Of a stretch of DNA of 64,000 nucleotides, positions 23,555 to 35,088 are shown one piece after another (the first letter of the stretch is position 1; every line of letters starts with the position of its first letter). Location of the stretch: contig CM054057.1 of NCBI GenBank assembly GCA_028641055.1, positions 401,936,814 through 402,000,813 on the forward strand, in the 5' to 3' direction. A program made the translations under genes and the position numbers. This stretch comes from Alopecurus myosuroides (lineage: Eukaryota > Streptophyta > Magnoliopsida > Poales > Poaceae). The notes beneath the pieces are model-generated. The model saw only the letters and a list, made by a program, of their open reading frames with translations. It was not told where the DNA came from and did not search any database.

Positions 23555-26500
23555 TGTAACACCCGGGGTGTTACCCTATTAGAGAGTGTTTGTTTTCTTT
23601 CTGCATGCATCATATGCATTGCATCATGTTTGCAAAACAAATCAAAGATTCAAACCAAATTAAACTTTCCCACATTAACCAAAATTGCAAACTAAAACCA
23701 ATTCAATTGTTTTTCAATATTTTGAAGTTGTTTTAATCCAATTGCCTGTTAATCAATTTTTTTCCCCTTTGTTTAAAACCCTAATGGTAAAATTAAGTTT
23801 CAAATAAAATCATAGTTGATATGATCCAAATTGAGGTTTAAAAATTAAATTCTTCCAAAACAAAATTTCAATAATGTTTGCATAATGGTTTGAACTTATT
23901 AAATGGAATTTGTTTATTTCCAAAAATTCCCAAAACAAACCTTATTTGAAAATTCAACTAACCACTTTAAAATTCCAACTAATAATTCCAAGTTTGAGAT
24001 AATGCTAACATTGCTTCCATTTTTCTGTTTTGGAAGTAATAAAAATATTTAATGAACTAACCCCCCCCCCTAAATTCCATTCCTTTTCCCTCTTTCATTC
24101 TTTACAAAAAATCAATCAACTAATACAAAAAAAAGAGCAATAGAAGGAGGCCGGCCCAACCTTTTCCCTAGCCCACTTCCCCTGCTGGCCCAGTACCTCT
24201 TCGAGGGGGCACCTTCTTCCTCACGGTGATGTCATCCCTGTACGAACACAGAAACAACCGCAGGATCCTTCTCTCCCCCCTGGATGCCATGCCGTACAGG
24301 CCTTCCCCCCTCCTTAAGTACCCACCTCCCTTCCCTCTCTGCTGCAAAACCCTAGCTAGTTCCTTCCCCATCGCCGCCGTCCTCCCTATCTCCCTGCTAG
24401 TCCCCTCTCTGTACCACCCGATCACCACCACCGAGCACCATGGCCGACACCTTCCCATCCCCCACGGTCACCTCGAGGAGCCACGAATCCCGGGAATGGA
24501 ACCGCGGCATCCTCCTGCTTCTCTCCGTGTCCTCGTCGCTTGCCGGGAGGCACCATGGACCCCGCGCCGTCGCCGGCCACCGTCGCCCTTATCTCCGTCG
24601 TCAGAGCCTCGACGACAACAGAACCCGGTGAGCGCCACTGCTCCTCCCTTCCCCTCTCTCCCTGTCCGCCTCCGCACTGCACACCGTCCACGCACACCCC
24701 CGCGCAACCCCGCACCGCAGCCGTCCTGCCGCCGGCCGGCGATCGCCGTTTCACTGCTCCGCGTCGTCAGGTTCAGAAGGAACTGTCGAAAACTTCAGTT
24801 AAACGTTCGTTGTCACCTTATCCTCCGTCAGACGCGGATACGTTCAGAAACCACGAACCAGCCCAGTGGTTCGCCTCCCGTGCTCGACCGCGCTGGTCGC
24901 GTGTTCGATCCCCTCGGCCGCGCACGGCCTTTTTCCTTTTATTTGCGCGCACAGGGGCTGGCCCCGCTGGTCATTGACCGCGGTGGCCGCGTGGCTTATA
25001 CCCATCCCAGTCAGCGCCCGCGTGGCCTCGGGCCCGCGCGGCAGTCGCCGTGGTTAGATCTGGCCGCGGTGAGAAAAGGGACCAGATCCAGATCTGGATC
25101 CGGATCTTTGCAGAGAGGCCCCTGCCTCCACTTTTCTTTCGCAAATCAGTCCCTGGCCTTTTGCAAATAAACCTAAAAATTCAAATGCTCACAACTTTCA
25201 AACCACAAATCCAAATACCACAAATTTTATATGTTTTCCAATCCAAATTTCCTGTACTTTTCAAATATGCAATTTGTTTCCTGTTTTGAACAATTCAAAT
25301 TGTTTCAAATTTCAAATTCAAACAATTCTTTTCCAATTTGGTTAATTCCATAATTAATTCATACCTAATTCAAATAACACAAACCAAATATGTTTTTCAG
25401 TCCAAATTCAATGTACTTTCTGTTTATCAACTTTGTTTTGCAATTTGGGCAATTAGAATTACTGTTATTTAATAATCCTTAAATTGGTTAATTAAATGGC
25501 ATAACTAATAACTTCCAAATGGTTGCTCCAAATTAACTACTCAAAACATGTTTTTCATCCAAAATCAAATGTCACACTTGAATATAAACTTTGTTTTCTG
25601 GTTTGCAACATCTAAATTGAATAATTGTTTCACCTCTCATTTAATGCATTTAAATTGGTAATGTGCTCAATTAAATCATTTAAAATTGTTTCTCAACCAA
25701 TAAAATATGTTTTCCAATCAGTTTCATGTCTTTAATATGTTCATGCCATTCATATATCTGTTTGCATCTTATCTTGTGCATTTTAGGTTTGTTATGTATG
25801 TTCATCTATATGACAACATATGGAATGTGTGGGCTAATTATTTCCAGCTGTTGCCCCATTCCATTTAAATTGCCTAACTCATCTACTTTATTGTTTTCCA
25901 TGCTAAACAACATTTAACTTGATGGTTAGATAAACAACTTGAACCAATTCCTATTTCTCCGGACTCCGGTTCCAATTAAATTGCTTAAGTTGTTTTCCTC
26001 CCTGTTGCATCTTGCCATGTCATGCATATAAAATAGGATCATGCTGGATCTTTTGCCGTAGTAGTAATTGTTGCATCCGGTGTTTGTTCGAGGTTCGTTG
26101 CTTCTTCCCGGATAGGACGTTGAGATGATCTGAGCAACGACCAGTTCTGCTACCTTGCGGGATCTCAGGCAAGTATACTCACTTGCTGCCAAATGGCTGC
26201 CTTTCATCACTTGTTACCGATACTTTCCGTTGTTCTTTTCTGCTAGCCTTAGTAGTAGTTGTTTCTGTTGCGAACCTATCACATGTATCCTTTAGCCCTG
26301 ATATTGCCTCACCTCCATACCTATAACCATTGCTTGTTGCCCGTGTCTTACTAGCATGCTTAGGTTGTTTTGCTCGAGTCTGTTACCCGTTACTTTCTGT
26401 TACTATTTCTATTACGTCCTGGGGGCTCGATGTTTAATCAATCAATCATGCTGATGTTATTATTAATAATAAATTTGATGATAAGGCACCGGCAGGAGGC

Positions 26501-27774
26501 CCAGGGTGGTTTTGAGGCCTGCTAGTGTCGCCCCCCTAATTAGGAAAAGAGTCTTGTCTACTGATCCATGATGAGCGCACTACCCGCATGTGGGAAGCGA
26601 GTATGGGCGCCCCCCTCAACTTGACTCGATTCGCATCTCGTCCAAATCGCCACATTTAGTTCGGGTGTTCCATTTGCTGCATGCATGATCTTGCGAGCCC
26701 TTGGTACCCGGGTGGAACTTTCGTAGTCGGCATTTAGGGCGGCGTGGTCTTCCAGTGCTATGAGGGTCCCCTTTTCTTCGGGGGCTCGATTAGCCGCGCA
26801 CGCACAACACGTGGTGTTTTGGGCTTGATGCGAAGAAGGGTTGGGTTGTGTTGAGTGCCCCGCTTGGTGGAATGGCCGTTCCATTTGGCGGGTTATTCAT
26901 ACGTGTACGGCTAAATTGGTGCATCCCTGCAGGGTTAAATCTTCTCGAGAAGCCGTGTTTTCCGCGGTTATGGTTGACTTGGTGAAAGTACTGGCTAACA
27001 AGTTCTCAGGACAACTTTAACTTAACTAATGTTATTCACCCAACCAATACTAATCTTGACTAGTAATAGTATTATTGACACAATAACTTGATTCATCTTT
27101 AATACAACTGTGTGAGTCATCCTCGGATTGCTTCTTCGGATAAGGGGCGAGATCCAGGATGGGTTTGTTTGAAGTTATCTTTCAGTTGGTTACAATACTC
27201 GATCTTATCTTCTTTCTGATAGCCGGAAGTTGTAGTATCTCTCTGTAGTTGGTTAGTGCAGCCCGCTGTCGCTTATTTGCAATAACCCCTTCCTTTCCGT
27301 TGACCCCAAAGTATTTGTATCTTGTGATGACTGGCTACGCCGGTATCTTGTGAGTATGGTTTATCCACTTGCCAGTACTTAACCGTACTGACCCACGAAT
27401 TCTCTTTCGTGGCTGCATATTCAACATTGCAGTCAACAGGTTTGAAGTCTAACGACGTTAGCTTGGGAATCCCTCCGGCTTGGCCTGGGCAGGGATTGGA
27501 CGCTCTCGGTTATCTTTAGGACTCTTAGTCCAGTTTGGATCTTGTCCGTAGACGGACGATATGTTGTTTCTTCCGCTGTTATTCGGATCTTTGTAATGTA
27601 TCAGTTGTATCCCTGGCTCGTCTGAGTCATCTTGTATCTATCTGTTTCTGTTGTAATTGTGGAATATTCGTGAACTGTTGTAATGTTATCATAAGTGGCA
27701 ACCTGGAATCGGTTATTATACGGATTTGGCGGGAATGCTGAAATCTGCATAGTGCCCGATCTTGGGGCATCACA
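23555..27774 (+). repeat. LTR C (4220 bp)
   Basis: The right-hand LTR. It starts TGTAACACCCGG and ends GGGGCATCACA, where A and B have GGGGCGTCACA, a C-to-T type change at a CpG. It has several private changes throughout. It is followed directly by the TSD tccac (27775-27779) and the copia coding frame. Confidence 0.93.
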
Positions 27775-30434
27775 TCCACGAGGTACACAATGAAATCATT
27801 ACCAAAGGACTTTGCAGTCCTCTGTCTCTTGCTCCTCACAGGAACTTCATTGTCATCCTCCTCGGGATTCTCAACGTGTTCTATCGGAATGGTGGATTCA
27901 GGAATCTCAGCTAATTCCTGACTAGATGAAACAGGTTTCTCCTGATTTGATGAGCTAGACATATCCTTCATAGGAAATATGTTCTCAAAGAAAGTCGCAT
28001 CATTCGACTCCATAATCGTACCAACATGCATGTCGGATACCTCAGATTTTACTATCAAGAATCTATAACCAATGCTATTAAAAGCATAGCCCAGAAGAAC
28101 ACAATCTACGGTTTTAGGTCCAAGCTTGCGCTTCTTGGGAATTGGTATATTGACTTTCGCCAAACAACCCCAAGTACGTAGGTAGGAGAGTTTCAACCTT
28201 TTCCTTTCCCATTCCTCAAATGGAGTAATGGTTTTATTCTTTGTGGGAACTCGGTTTAGGACATGACATGCAGTCATTAGCGCCTCCCCCCACCATGCCT
28301 TGGAGAGACCCGAAGTGTCTAACATGGCGTTAACCAAATCAGACAGCGTTCGGTTCTTTCTTTCAGCCACCCCATTTGACTGAGGTGAGTAGGGAGGCGT
28401 CCTCTCATGAATAATACCGTGTTCAGCACAAAAATAATTAAACTCGTTGGAAAAATACTCTCCACCACGATCAGACCTAAGCCGTTTAATTTTACGATCA
28501 AGTTGGTTCTCTGCTTCGGCCTTATAGTTCTTGAAATATGTTAAAGCTTCATCTTTAGATTTCAGAAGATACACATAACAATATCTAGTGGATTCATCAA
28601 TAAGTGTCATAAAATATTTCTTTCCACCTTTTGTCAATACGCCATTCATCTCACAAAGATCAGAATGTATAAGTTCTAGTGGTGCCAAGTCTCTCGCCTC
28701 CGCAGTCTTATGAGATTTGCGAGGTTGCTTAGCTTGAACACACACTTGACATTTGGAACCTTTAATAGTACTGAATTTCGGAATTAAACTCATATTTTCT
28801 AACCGCGTCATGCAACCAAAATTAATATGACAAAGTCGTGAATGCCAAACATCACAATCATTATCGTGGCAAACATTATTAATAACTTTGGTGCAAATAT
28901 CTGACAAGGATAAGCGGAACAAGCCTCCACACTCATAGCCTTTACCAATAAATTGTCCATACTTGGAAATTACAACTTTATTAGACTCGAAAACCAACTT
29001 AAAACCATCTCGACATAAACGTGAGCCGCTGACGAGATTTTTATTGATGGAGGGCACATGATGAACGTTCTTCAGTCGCACGATCTTCCCCGAAGGAAAC
29101 TTCAGATCGACCGTACCAACACCACGAACAGTAGCATGTGACCCGTTCCCCATCAGCACGGGGGAAGTCCCTGTGACCTGATAAGAAGAGAACATAGAAG
29201 CATCAGCACAAACATGTACATTGGCACCTGTGTCAATTAACCATTCAGGTGAATGACAAACTGAAAGAATAGTGGGAACTATACCGTACCCAGAGTCCTT
29301 CATCTCAATGTCAGCCATGACAACATTAGCGGTCTTGCCGCTGTTCTCCTGCTGCTGCAGCTCATAACGCTTAGGGCACTTTGGAGCCCAATGGGTCAGT
29401 TCACCGCAAACGTGACATGACCCCTTTCTCTTCTTGAAGTTGGTAGAGTGCGACGGCTTAAACTTGCCATCGGGCTTGCCTTTACCCTCGGATTTCTTCT
29501 TGTTATATTTAGGCTTGTTGGGCGGGTAATGTTTCTTCTGTACCACATGAGCAGAAGAACCTACCTCAGCAACCCGAGCACGTGTATCCTTTGCTCTCGC
29601 CTTCTCTTCCACATCAAGAGATCCGATGAGGTCCATAACGGAAAACTCCTGTCTCTTGTGTTTTAGAGAAGTAGCAAAGGTGCTCCATGAAGATGGAAGC
29701 TTGGCAATAATGCCTCCGGACACAAACTTGTCCGGTAACATACACTTAAAGTGCTCAAGTTCTTTAGCGAGTGACTGTATCTCATGAGCCTGTTGAACAA
29801 CAGAGCGCTCATCAGTCATCCTGTAGTCATAGAATTGCTCCATGACATACAGCTCGCTGCCAGCATCCGAGGCCCCAAATTTGGCCTCGAGTGCAGCCCA
29901 CATATCCTTGCCGTTATCAAACGACATGTATGGATCCACAATGGAATCATCAATTATACCGAGGAGGGCACTTTTAAACATAGTGTCCATATTCTCAAAG
30001 GCCTCCAGCTGTGCTGGATTGAGATCGCCCTCAGGCTTGCCCTTGGTGGCCGCATAGCAGCGCAAGGTTTGAAACCATAGCACTGCTCTCGTGCGCCACC
30101 TCTTATAGTCCACACCCTTGAAAAGGATTGGCCTTGTCGCCGCAATGACAGACGGCGCAGGTGCAAGAAATTGCCTATGATCATGTTTTTGGATTGTTGA
30201 ATATATTAGCAATTTAGCACATGATTTAATTCGAAATAACATCAGATAAATTGCGACAGCAGCAAGTACAATAATCATGCAAATATCTAGATCTAGTACA
30301 GTAGACAGATTGATACAATCTATTGCAAGAACTAGACATACGAATTCCAGTAACACCTCATACAGATGAGAGAGAGATACGTACGATGGAGCGGTAGCGG
30401 CACCGCCATTGTTGTTGTCCCCGGTGTCGGCCAT
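27775..30434 (-). pseudogene. Copia polyprotein, N-terminal part: Gag, protease, integrase
   Basis: An open frame of about 885 codons from the ATG at 30434, which lies inside the right-hand LTR, to the array junction. Gag carries a CX2CX4HX4C knuckle (CHVCGELTH, about residue 340). Protease has the catalytic DTGA (about residue 398). The integrase has the GAG-pre-integrase HxxxCxxC region and an intact D,D,E set (HSDLCEMN, RSDRGGEY, VAERKNRT). Residues 17-86 are hydrophobic and come from the LTR/internal junction. A candidate 210-nt intron (30384-30175, GT..AG) would remove exactly this part without changing frame. Beyond 27780 the open frame continues by chance into LTR C. With the part at 12560-14116 the uninterrupted polyprotein would be about 1400 codons, a normal copia size. 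Confidence 0.94.
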
Positions 30435-30978
30435 GTCGTTGATGAAGAGGCTGCCGAGGTCGGGGAAGAAGTCGTCGTTGGGGAAGTAGTCGCGCGAGTG
30501 CGCTCCCCAAAAACCTGATCGCCCCTCTCCCGTACAGGATCACAAGAGGCGGGGTTCCGGAGGCCTGCTGTCCCTTCTCGCGGTGCACGCCGAAAGGAGG
30601 GATGGAGAAGACTTGATTGGCGGCGCAGTGTTCTGGAACGGTGGTGCGAATGACTCATTAAGTTTTTCCCGACCGACAAAATAAACGCTCTCGGCTCGGC
30701 TCATTCCCGCAACCCGCGGCGCGGCGCGGCGCGGCGCGGCGGGCGGCGGAGGAGGACCGCGCGTGTGGCACACCTCTCCTCTTGCCTTGCCTACTCATAC
30801 ATGAGCTAGAATGGCTCACCTTATAAGGTGGTTCCACTCTCTCCAAACTAGCAATATGGGACTAAACTTTTTTGAATTTACCAATATATATAAAAAGCAA
30901 ACAAGTTCGCCTCGTTAAAAACCTTCCAGCCCCCTTAGGTGCCCTGGTAAGGAAAAGAGTACGAACTTGCTGCAACAA

Positions 30979-33900
30979 TTAAGTGTTTACAAAGAGAGTT
31001 ACATCATCAGCTATGACACCTCTAATGAAATCAGGTGGGTCCTCGTGCCAAACTTGCAGACTCTCTGGACTAGCATTAGCTGCAAGACTATGGGCTGCTC
31101 TATTACTTTCCCTTGGTGCATATTCAAAAATGATTGAGTTGAAACCCTTGGACAGCATTGTGCATTCCTCATAGATCGCCGCTGCTTGTCCGATAGAATT
31201 TCCCCCGTTGTTCATTGTGTCCATCACTTCCATACAGTCACTGTTGACAATGAGGTTTGTGCAACCGATTTGTCCCGCGAGGATTAAACCATCCTTCAAA
31301 GCCCTAGCTTCAGCCATCGTTGCGTCAGCAACGTAGGGGAGCCCGCAGCAACTCCCAGCTATGAAAACGCCCTTATCATCGCGGATGATAGCACCCGTAG
31401 CACCTGTACCATTGAGATAAGAGAAAGAAGCATCAATATTAAGTTTAGTAAACCCCTCTCGTGGCTTATTCCAACCTTCACGCTTGACTGCCGATTTTCT
31501 GTTGGCAGCACGGGCATAGTTAAGGGCCAAGGTGGCAATAGATTGAGCTGATCTCGCAGGTTTCATAATCTCTTCACCGTGCACTACCTGTCTCCTCTCC
31601 CACCAAATAAACCAGCAAGCGGTAGTGATTAGTTCTTGAAGTCCCACCTCTATGTCGGACGTTACTCTGTTCTTCTCTTTCAGAAGGGCTTCGAAAGCGG
31701 TATGTCCATCAAGGAACACAGAGCACGTTCTCGAGATGATGTCGAATATACCCAGGTTTTCCCAAACCTCCCGAGCTCTGCAGCACAAAAAGAACGTGTG
31801 TCTCGTATCCTCGCACGCGATCTTGCATATGGGGCATAAGCTCGAAGGGATTATATGTCTGTTGGCCAATGTGCAGTTACAGGGTATCGTATCATGAAGT
31901 AATCGCCAGGAAAAAATTTTAATCTTTGGAGATACCTTCAGCTGCCACAGATTTGACCAGACAAGCTCACTATCAGACGCGTTTTGGTTGTTTGTCCTCT
32001 GTAGCTTGTATCCGTGTTGGTGATCCCACTCCCTGTGGTATGCAGACCGGACAGAGAAGGTTCCCGTCTTAGTAAAGTTCCATGATATGAAGTCTTCCAT
32101 CATTCCCGTGGCTAGAGGGATGTTCAGTATTTGAATCACATCGAAGGGGCAGAATAGGTCACGGATGATCTCCTCATCCCAGCAACCAGTATCCTGATTA
32201 ATAAGTTCAGAAACTTTTGTGTACACAATGTTTCCCCTTTGAGTAATAATCTTCCTTGTCGGGCTTTTTGGTAGCCAAGCATCAGTCCAAATATTGATTT
32301 TTGTTCCATCACCAACTCGCCATATGTGACCTTTTTTGAAAGTTTGGATTCCAGCGTGGAGGCTTTGCCACGTGTATGACGATCCCTTCTTCAGTTCAGC
32401 CTCCAGGATATTTCCCGATGGGTAATATTTGGCACGAAGAACCTGTGCACATAGGGAATCAGGTTCACATAGTAGCCTCCAAATCTGTTTTGCTAACATG
32501 GCGAGGTTGAAGCATGGTAAGTCACGAAAACCCATGCCTCCCTTCCTTTTTGGGATACACATCTTCCACCAGGCGAACCAGTGTATATGCTTTTTGTTTT
32601 CATCATCTCCCCACCAGTAACGGGTCATAGCATCTGTGATCCCTTTTGTTACTTGCTTGGGCAGTCTTAATACCGACATGGCATACGTTGGAATTGCCTG
32701 AGCCACCGCTTTGATAAGAATCTCTTTTCCACCATAGGATAATAGTTTTTCCTTAAACCCCGCTAACCTAGCACACACTCTGTCGATTAAGTGCTGAAAA
32801 CAGTCCGAACGATCAACCCCCACTAGGGGTGGAAGGCCAAGGTATTTATCTGTTATTGCTTCGGTAAGAATGTTCAGTATTCTGCAAACCTCTTCCCTGG
32901 TTTCAGCTGTAGTACATGGACTGAAGAAAACACTCGATTTCGCCTCGCTAACCAGCTGTCCCGAGGCCAAACAGTAGTCATGGAGAATCCTCTTCAAAGT
33001 ATTTGCATTATCAATATCAGCTCTCATCAAGATGAGAGAATCATCCGCGAAAAGGAGATGCGAAATTGCTGGGGCATTGCGACAGACTTTCACTCCAATC
33101 AGATCACCCCTCTCCTCGGATTCTTGAATAAGGCTTGATAGCCCTTCGGCCACTAGAAGGAATAGATAGGGGGACAATGGATCCCCCTGTCTCAACCCCC
33201 TCGACGGTAGGAACTGATCCGTTTCGCCGCCATTAAGTCTGACACGGTATGAAACAGAAGTGACGCAGGCCATGATCATATCCACCCATCCTGGATCGAA
33301 CCCAAGTTGGATGAGAATTTTGCTCAAGAATCCCCATTCAACTCTGTCATATGCTTTGTGCATGTCCAATTTTATTGCACAAGTCCCGTATTTGCCCTGT
33401 CTTTTGTTCTTGATAGCATGGTAGGATTCATAAGCCACCAAGACGTTGTCCGTAATCAGCCGTCCCGGCACAAAAGCACTTTGATTAGGTGTGATAATCT
33501 CGCAGAGCAAGTCTTTCAACCTAGCTGTTAACACTTTGGAAATGACTTTGTAAGTAACATTACATAAACTAATGGGTCGGTACTGAGTTACCTTTGTGGG
33601 ATTTTCTGTTTTAGGGATTAAAACAACCGTGGTCTCGTTCCAATCCTCCGGGATGGACTTAGTATTGAGAGCCGATAGGATGACGTCCGTGAGTTCCTCC
33701 CCAATAAGTTCCCAATATCTCTTGAAAAACACAGCATGTAGACCATCTGGCCCCGGAGCTTTGAGGTCTCCAATATTAAACAATGCTTTTTTGATTTCTT
33801 CCCTCGAATAAGGTTTGCACAGGGCATCATTCATATCTCTCGACACCCTCGGTTTCACCTTCTCAATCACATGGTCTATGGAGCCGTGAGCTTCACTGGT

Positions 33901-35088
33901 AAATAGATGTCTGAAATAGTCTCTGACATGAGTATGAAGTGCAGGTCCCTCCACACTGTTGCCCGCATCATCAGTCAATTTTTTGATCATATTCATTTTC
34001 CTTCTCCCATTAGCGAATTGGTGAAAAAATGTTGTGTTTTTATCACCTTGCTTCATCCAATTGGCCCTAGCTCGCTGAATCCACCGAATTTCCTCCTTTT
34101 CCTGTTCAATCTCAATCTCCATTTGAATATTTCTTTGTTTTTCTGTAGCTTCGTCTGATAGAGGACCAGAGAGTACGTCGTTTAGCTCCAAGGTGAGCTC
34201 ACGGATGGAACGGCGGGATTTTTTGAGAACTTGCATGTCCCATGCAAGCAAGGCTCGGTGGATTTCACGCAATTTTTGGCCCAGGTCCGCATGCGGCTGG
34301 GCGGCCCATGCCTGCTGCACTACTGGGTCCATTGACTCCTCCATTAACCAGGCTGCTTCGAATCTCTTCACTCCTCTATTTTGCACCGTATTAGTTGGTT
34401 CTAGGTACTGTAAATCGACAGATATGGGACGGTGGTCAGACCTGCCAAATTCTTCGTGGACAACCGCAGTGAGAGGATGGCGATCATTCCATCTATGGTT
34501 GCAGATCGCTCTGTCGAGCCTCTCTCTGATACGTCCCCTTCTCCAGGTGAACTTGTCTCCCACGAAGCCAAGATCAAAAAGATTGCAGTCTGACATGGCG
34601 TCGCGGAAATTTTGCATGTACCGTTGACCTCTAGGAGCTCCCCCATCTTTCTCATCACCATGAAGTATTTCGTTGAAATCACCTAGCACAATCCAGGGGA
34701 GGTCCATCATTTGATTGAGATCCCTAAGATAACTCCAGGTGAGATGTTTCCGATCAGAGCTAGGCTCTCCGTATAGACCAGTAATACGCCATCCCGAATC
34801 ACTGTGTTCTTCTATACGAATGTCTAGATAGTTGCTGTGAACCGTAGAAGAGGTGACCTTGAGCTCTTTGCGCCAAAAGAGCAGTAAACCACCACTTCTC
34901 CCATCGCTTTCCCAGATCAGCATATGATCAAAAGAGAGCTTACGCATGAGTTTTTCCGCCCTAGCTTTATCCAGATGTGTCTCGGACAGAAAAAGGACAT
35001 CTGGTTTGATACGTCCTTGGGAAGCCAAGAACGATCGGACCGCCGGGGGTTTTTTCAAACCCCGGCAGTTTTGGCCTACGATTTTCAT
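30979..35088 (-). CDS. LINE ORF2: endonuclease, reverse transcriptase, RNase H (1369 aa)
   Basis: Residues 1-232 are the AP-like endonuclease (QNCRGL, LSETHL, LGDFNEI, SDHRPI). The RT occupies roughly 480-760, with APGPDGLHA, YRPISLCN, LRQGDPLSPY and catalytic FADDS at about 678. A zf-RVT Cys/His region is at about 1053-1106, and an RVT_3-type RNase H domain at about 1212-1340 (LNIDASF, NSDCMEV, HSLAAN). All the expected catalytic residues I can check are present. The protein nicks target DNA and reverse transcribes element RNA in place, and RNase H removes the RNA strand. The start codon overlaps the ORF1 stop as ATGA (35085-35088), which points to translation by termination-reinitiation. 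The ORF is uninterrupted over 4.1 kb. Confidence 0.96.
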   Translation of the reverse strand: MKIVGQNCRGLKKPPAVRSFLASQGRIKPDVLFLSETHLDKARAEKLMRKLSFDHMLIWESDGRSGGLLLFWRKELKVTSSTVHSNYLDIRIEEHSDSGWRITGLYGEPSSDRKHLTWSYLRDLNQMMDLPWIVLGDFNEILHGDEKDGGAPRGQRYMQNFRDAMSDCNLFDLGFVGDKFTWRRGRIRERLDRAICNHRWNDRHPLTAVVHEEFGRSDHRPISVDLQYLEPTNTVQNRGVKRFEAAWLMEESMDPVVQQAWAAQPHADLGQKLREIHRALLAWDMQVLKKSRRSIRELTLELNDVLSGPLSDEATEKQRNIQMEIEIEQEKEEIRWIQRARANWMKQGDKNTTFFHQFANGRRKMNMIKKLTDDAGNSVEGPALHTHVRDYFRHLFTSEAHGSIDHVIEKVKPRVSRDMNDALCKPYSREEIKKALFNIGDLKAPGPDGLHAVFFKRYWELIGEELTDVILSALNTKSIPEDWNETTVVLIPKTENPTKVTQYRPISLCNVTYKVISKVLTARLKDLLCEIITPNQSAFVPGRLITDNVLVAYESYHAIKNKRQGKYGTCAIKLDMHKAYDRVEWGFLSKILIQLGFDPGWVDMIMACVTSVSYRVRLNGGETDQFLPSRGLRQGDPLSPYLFLLVAEGLSSLIQESEERGDLIGVKVCRNAPAISHLLFADDSLILMRADIDNANTLKRILHDYCLASGQLVSEAKSSVFFSPCTTAETREEVCRILNILTEAITDKYLGLPPLVGVDRSDCFQHLIDRVCARLAGFKEKLLSYGGKEILIKAVAQAIPTYAMSVLRLPKQVTKGITDAMTRYWWGDDENKKHIHWFAWWKMCIPKRKGGMGFRDLPCFNLAMLAKQIWRLLCEPDSLCAQVLRAKYYPSGNILEAELKKGSSYTWQSLHAGIQTFKKGHIWRVGDGTKINIWTDAWLPKSPTRKIITQRGNIVYTKVSELINQDTGCWDEEIIRDLFCPFDVIQILNIPLATGMMEDFISWNFTKTGTFSVRSAYHREWDHQHGYKLQRTNNQNASDSELVWSNLWQLKVSPKIKIFSWRLLHDTIPCNCTLANRHIIPSSLCPICKIACEDTRHTFFLCCRAREVWENLGIFDIISRTCSVFLDGHTAFEALLKEKNRVTSDIEVGLQELITTACWFIWWERRQVVHGEEIMKPARSAQSIATLALNYARAANRKSAVKREGWNKPREGFTKLNIDASFSYLNGTGATGAIIRDDKGVFIAGSCCGLPYVADATMAEARALKDGLILAGQIGCTNLIVNSDCMEVMDTMNNGGNSIGQAAAIYEECTMLSKGFNSIIFEYAPRESNRAAHSLAANASPESLQVWHEDPPDFIRGVIADDVTLFVNT

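Larger units (their letters stand above)
14117..27774 (+). mobile_element. Three-LTR, two-internal-domain retrotransposon array (non-autonomous)
   Basis: Structure: LTR A (14117-18338), internal 1 (18339-18839), LTR B (18840-23061), internal 2 (23062-23554), LTR C (23555-27774). LTRs begin TGTAACACC and end GGCGTCACA (GGCATCACA in C). The whole array is bounded by one exact 5-bp TSD, tccac (14112-14116 and 27775-27779), so it either entered as one unit or grew in place after a single insertion. A primer-binding site TGGTATCAGAGCC, complementary to initiator-Met tRNA, follows LTR A and LTR B, giving plus orientation. The internal domains are about 0.5 kb with no gag or pol, so movement would need proteins from another element. 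The LTRs resemble that of the gypsy element at 53257-57461. Confidence 0.95.

Noticed and set aside
27627..27774. Extension of the copia frame into LTR C
   Set aside because: The boundary at 27774/27775 is fixed by the TSD. The extra codons are array sequence read by chance.
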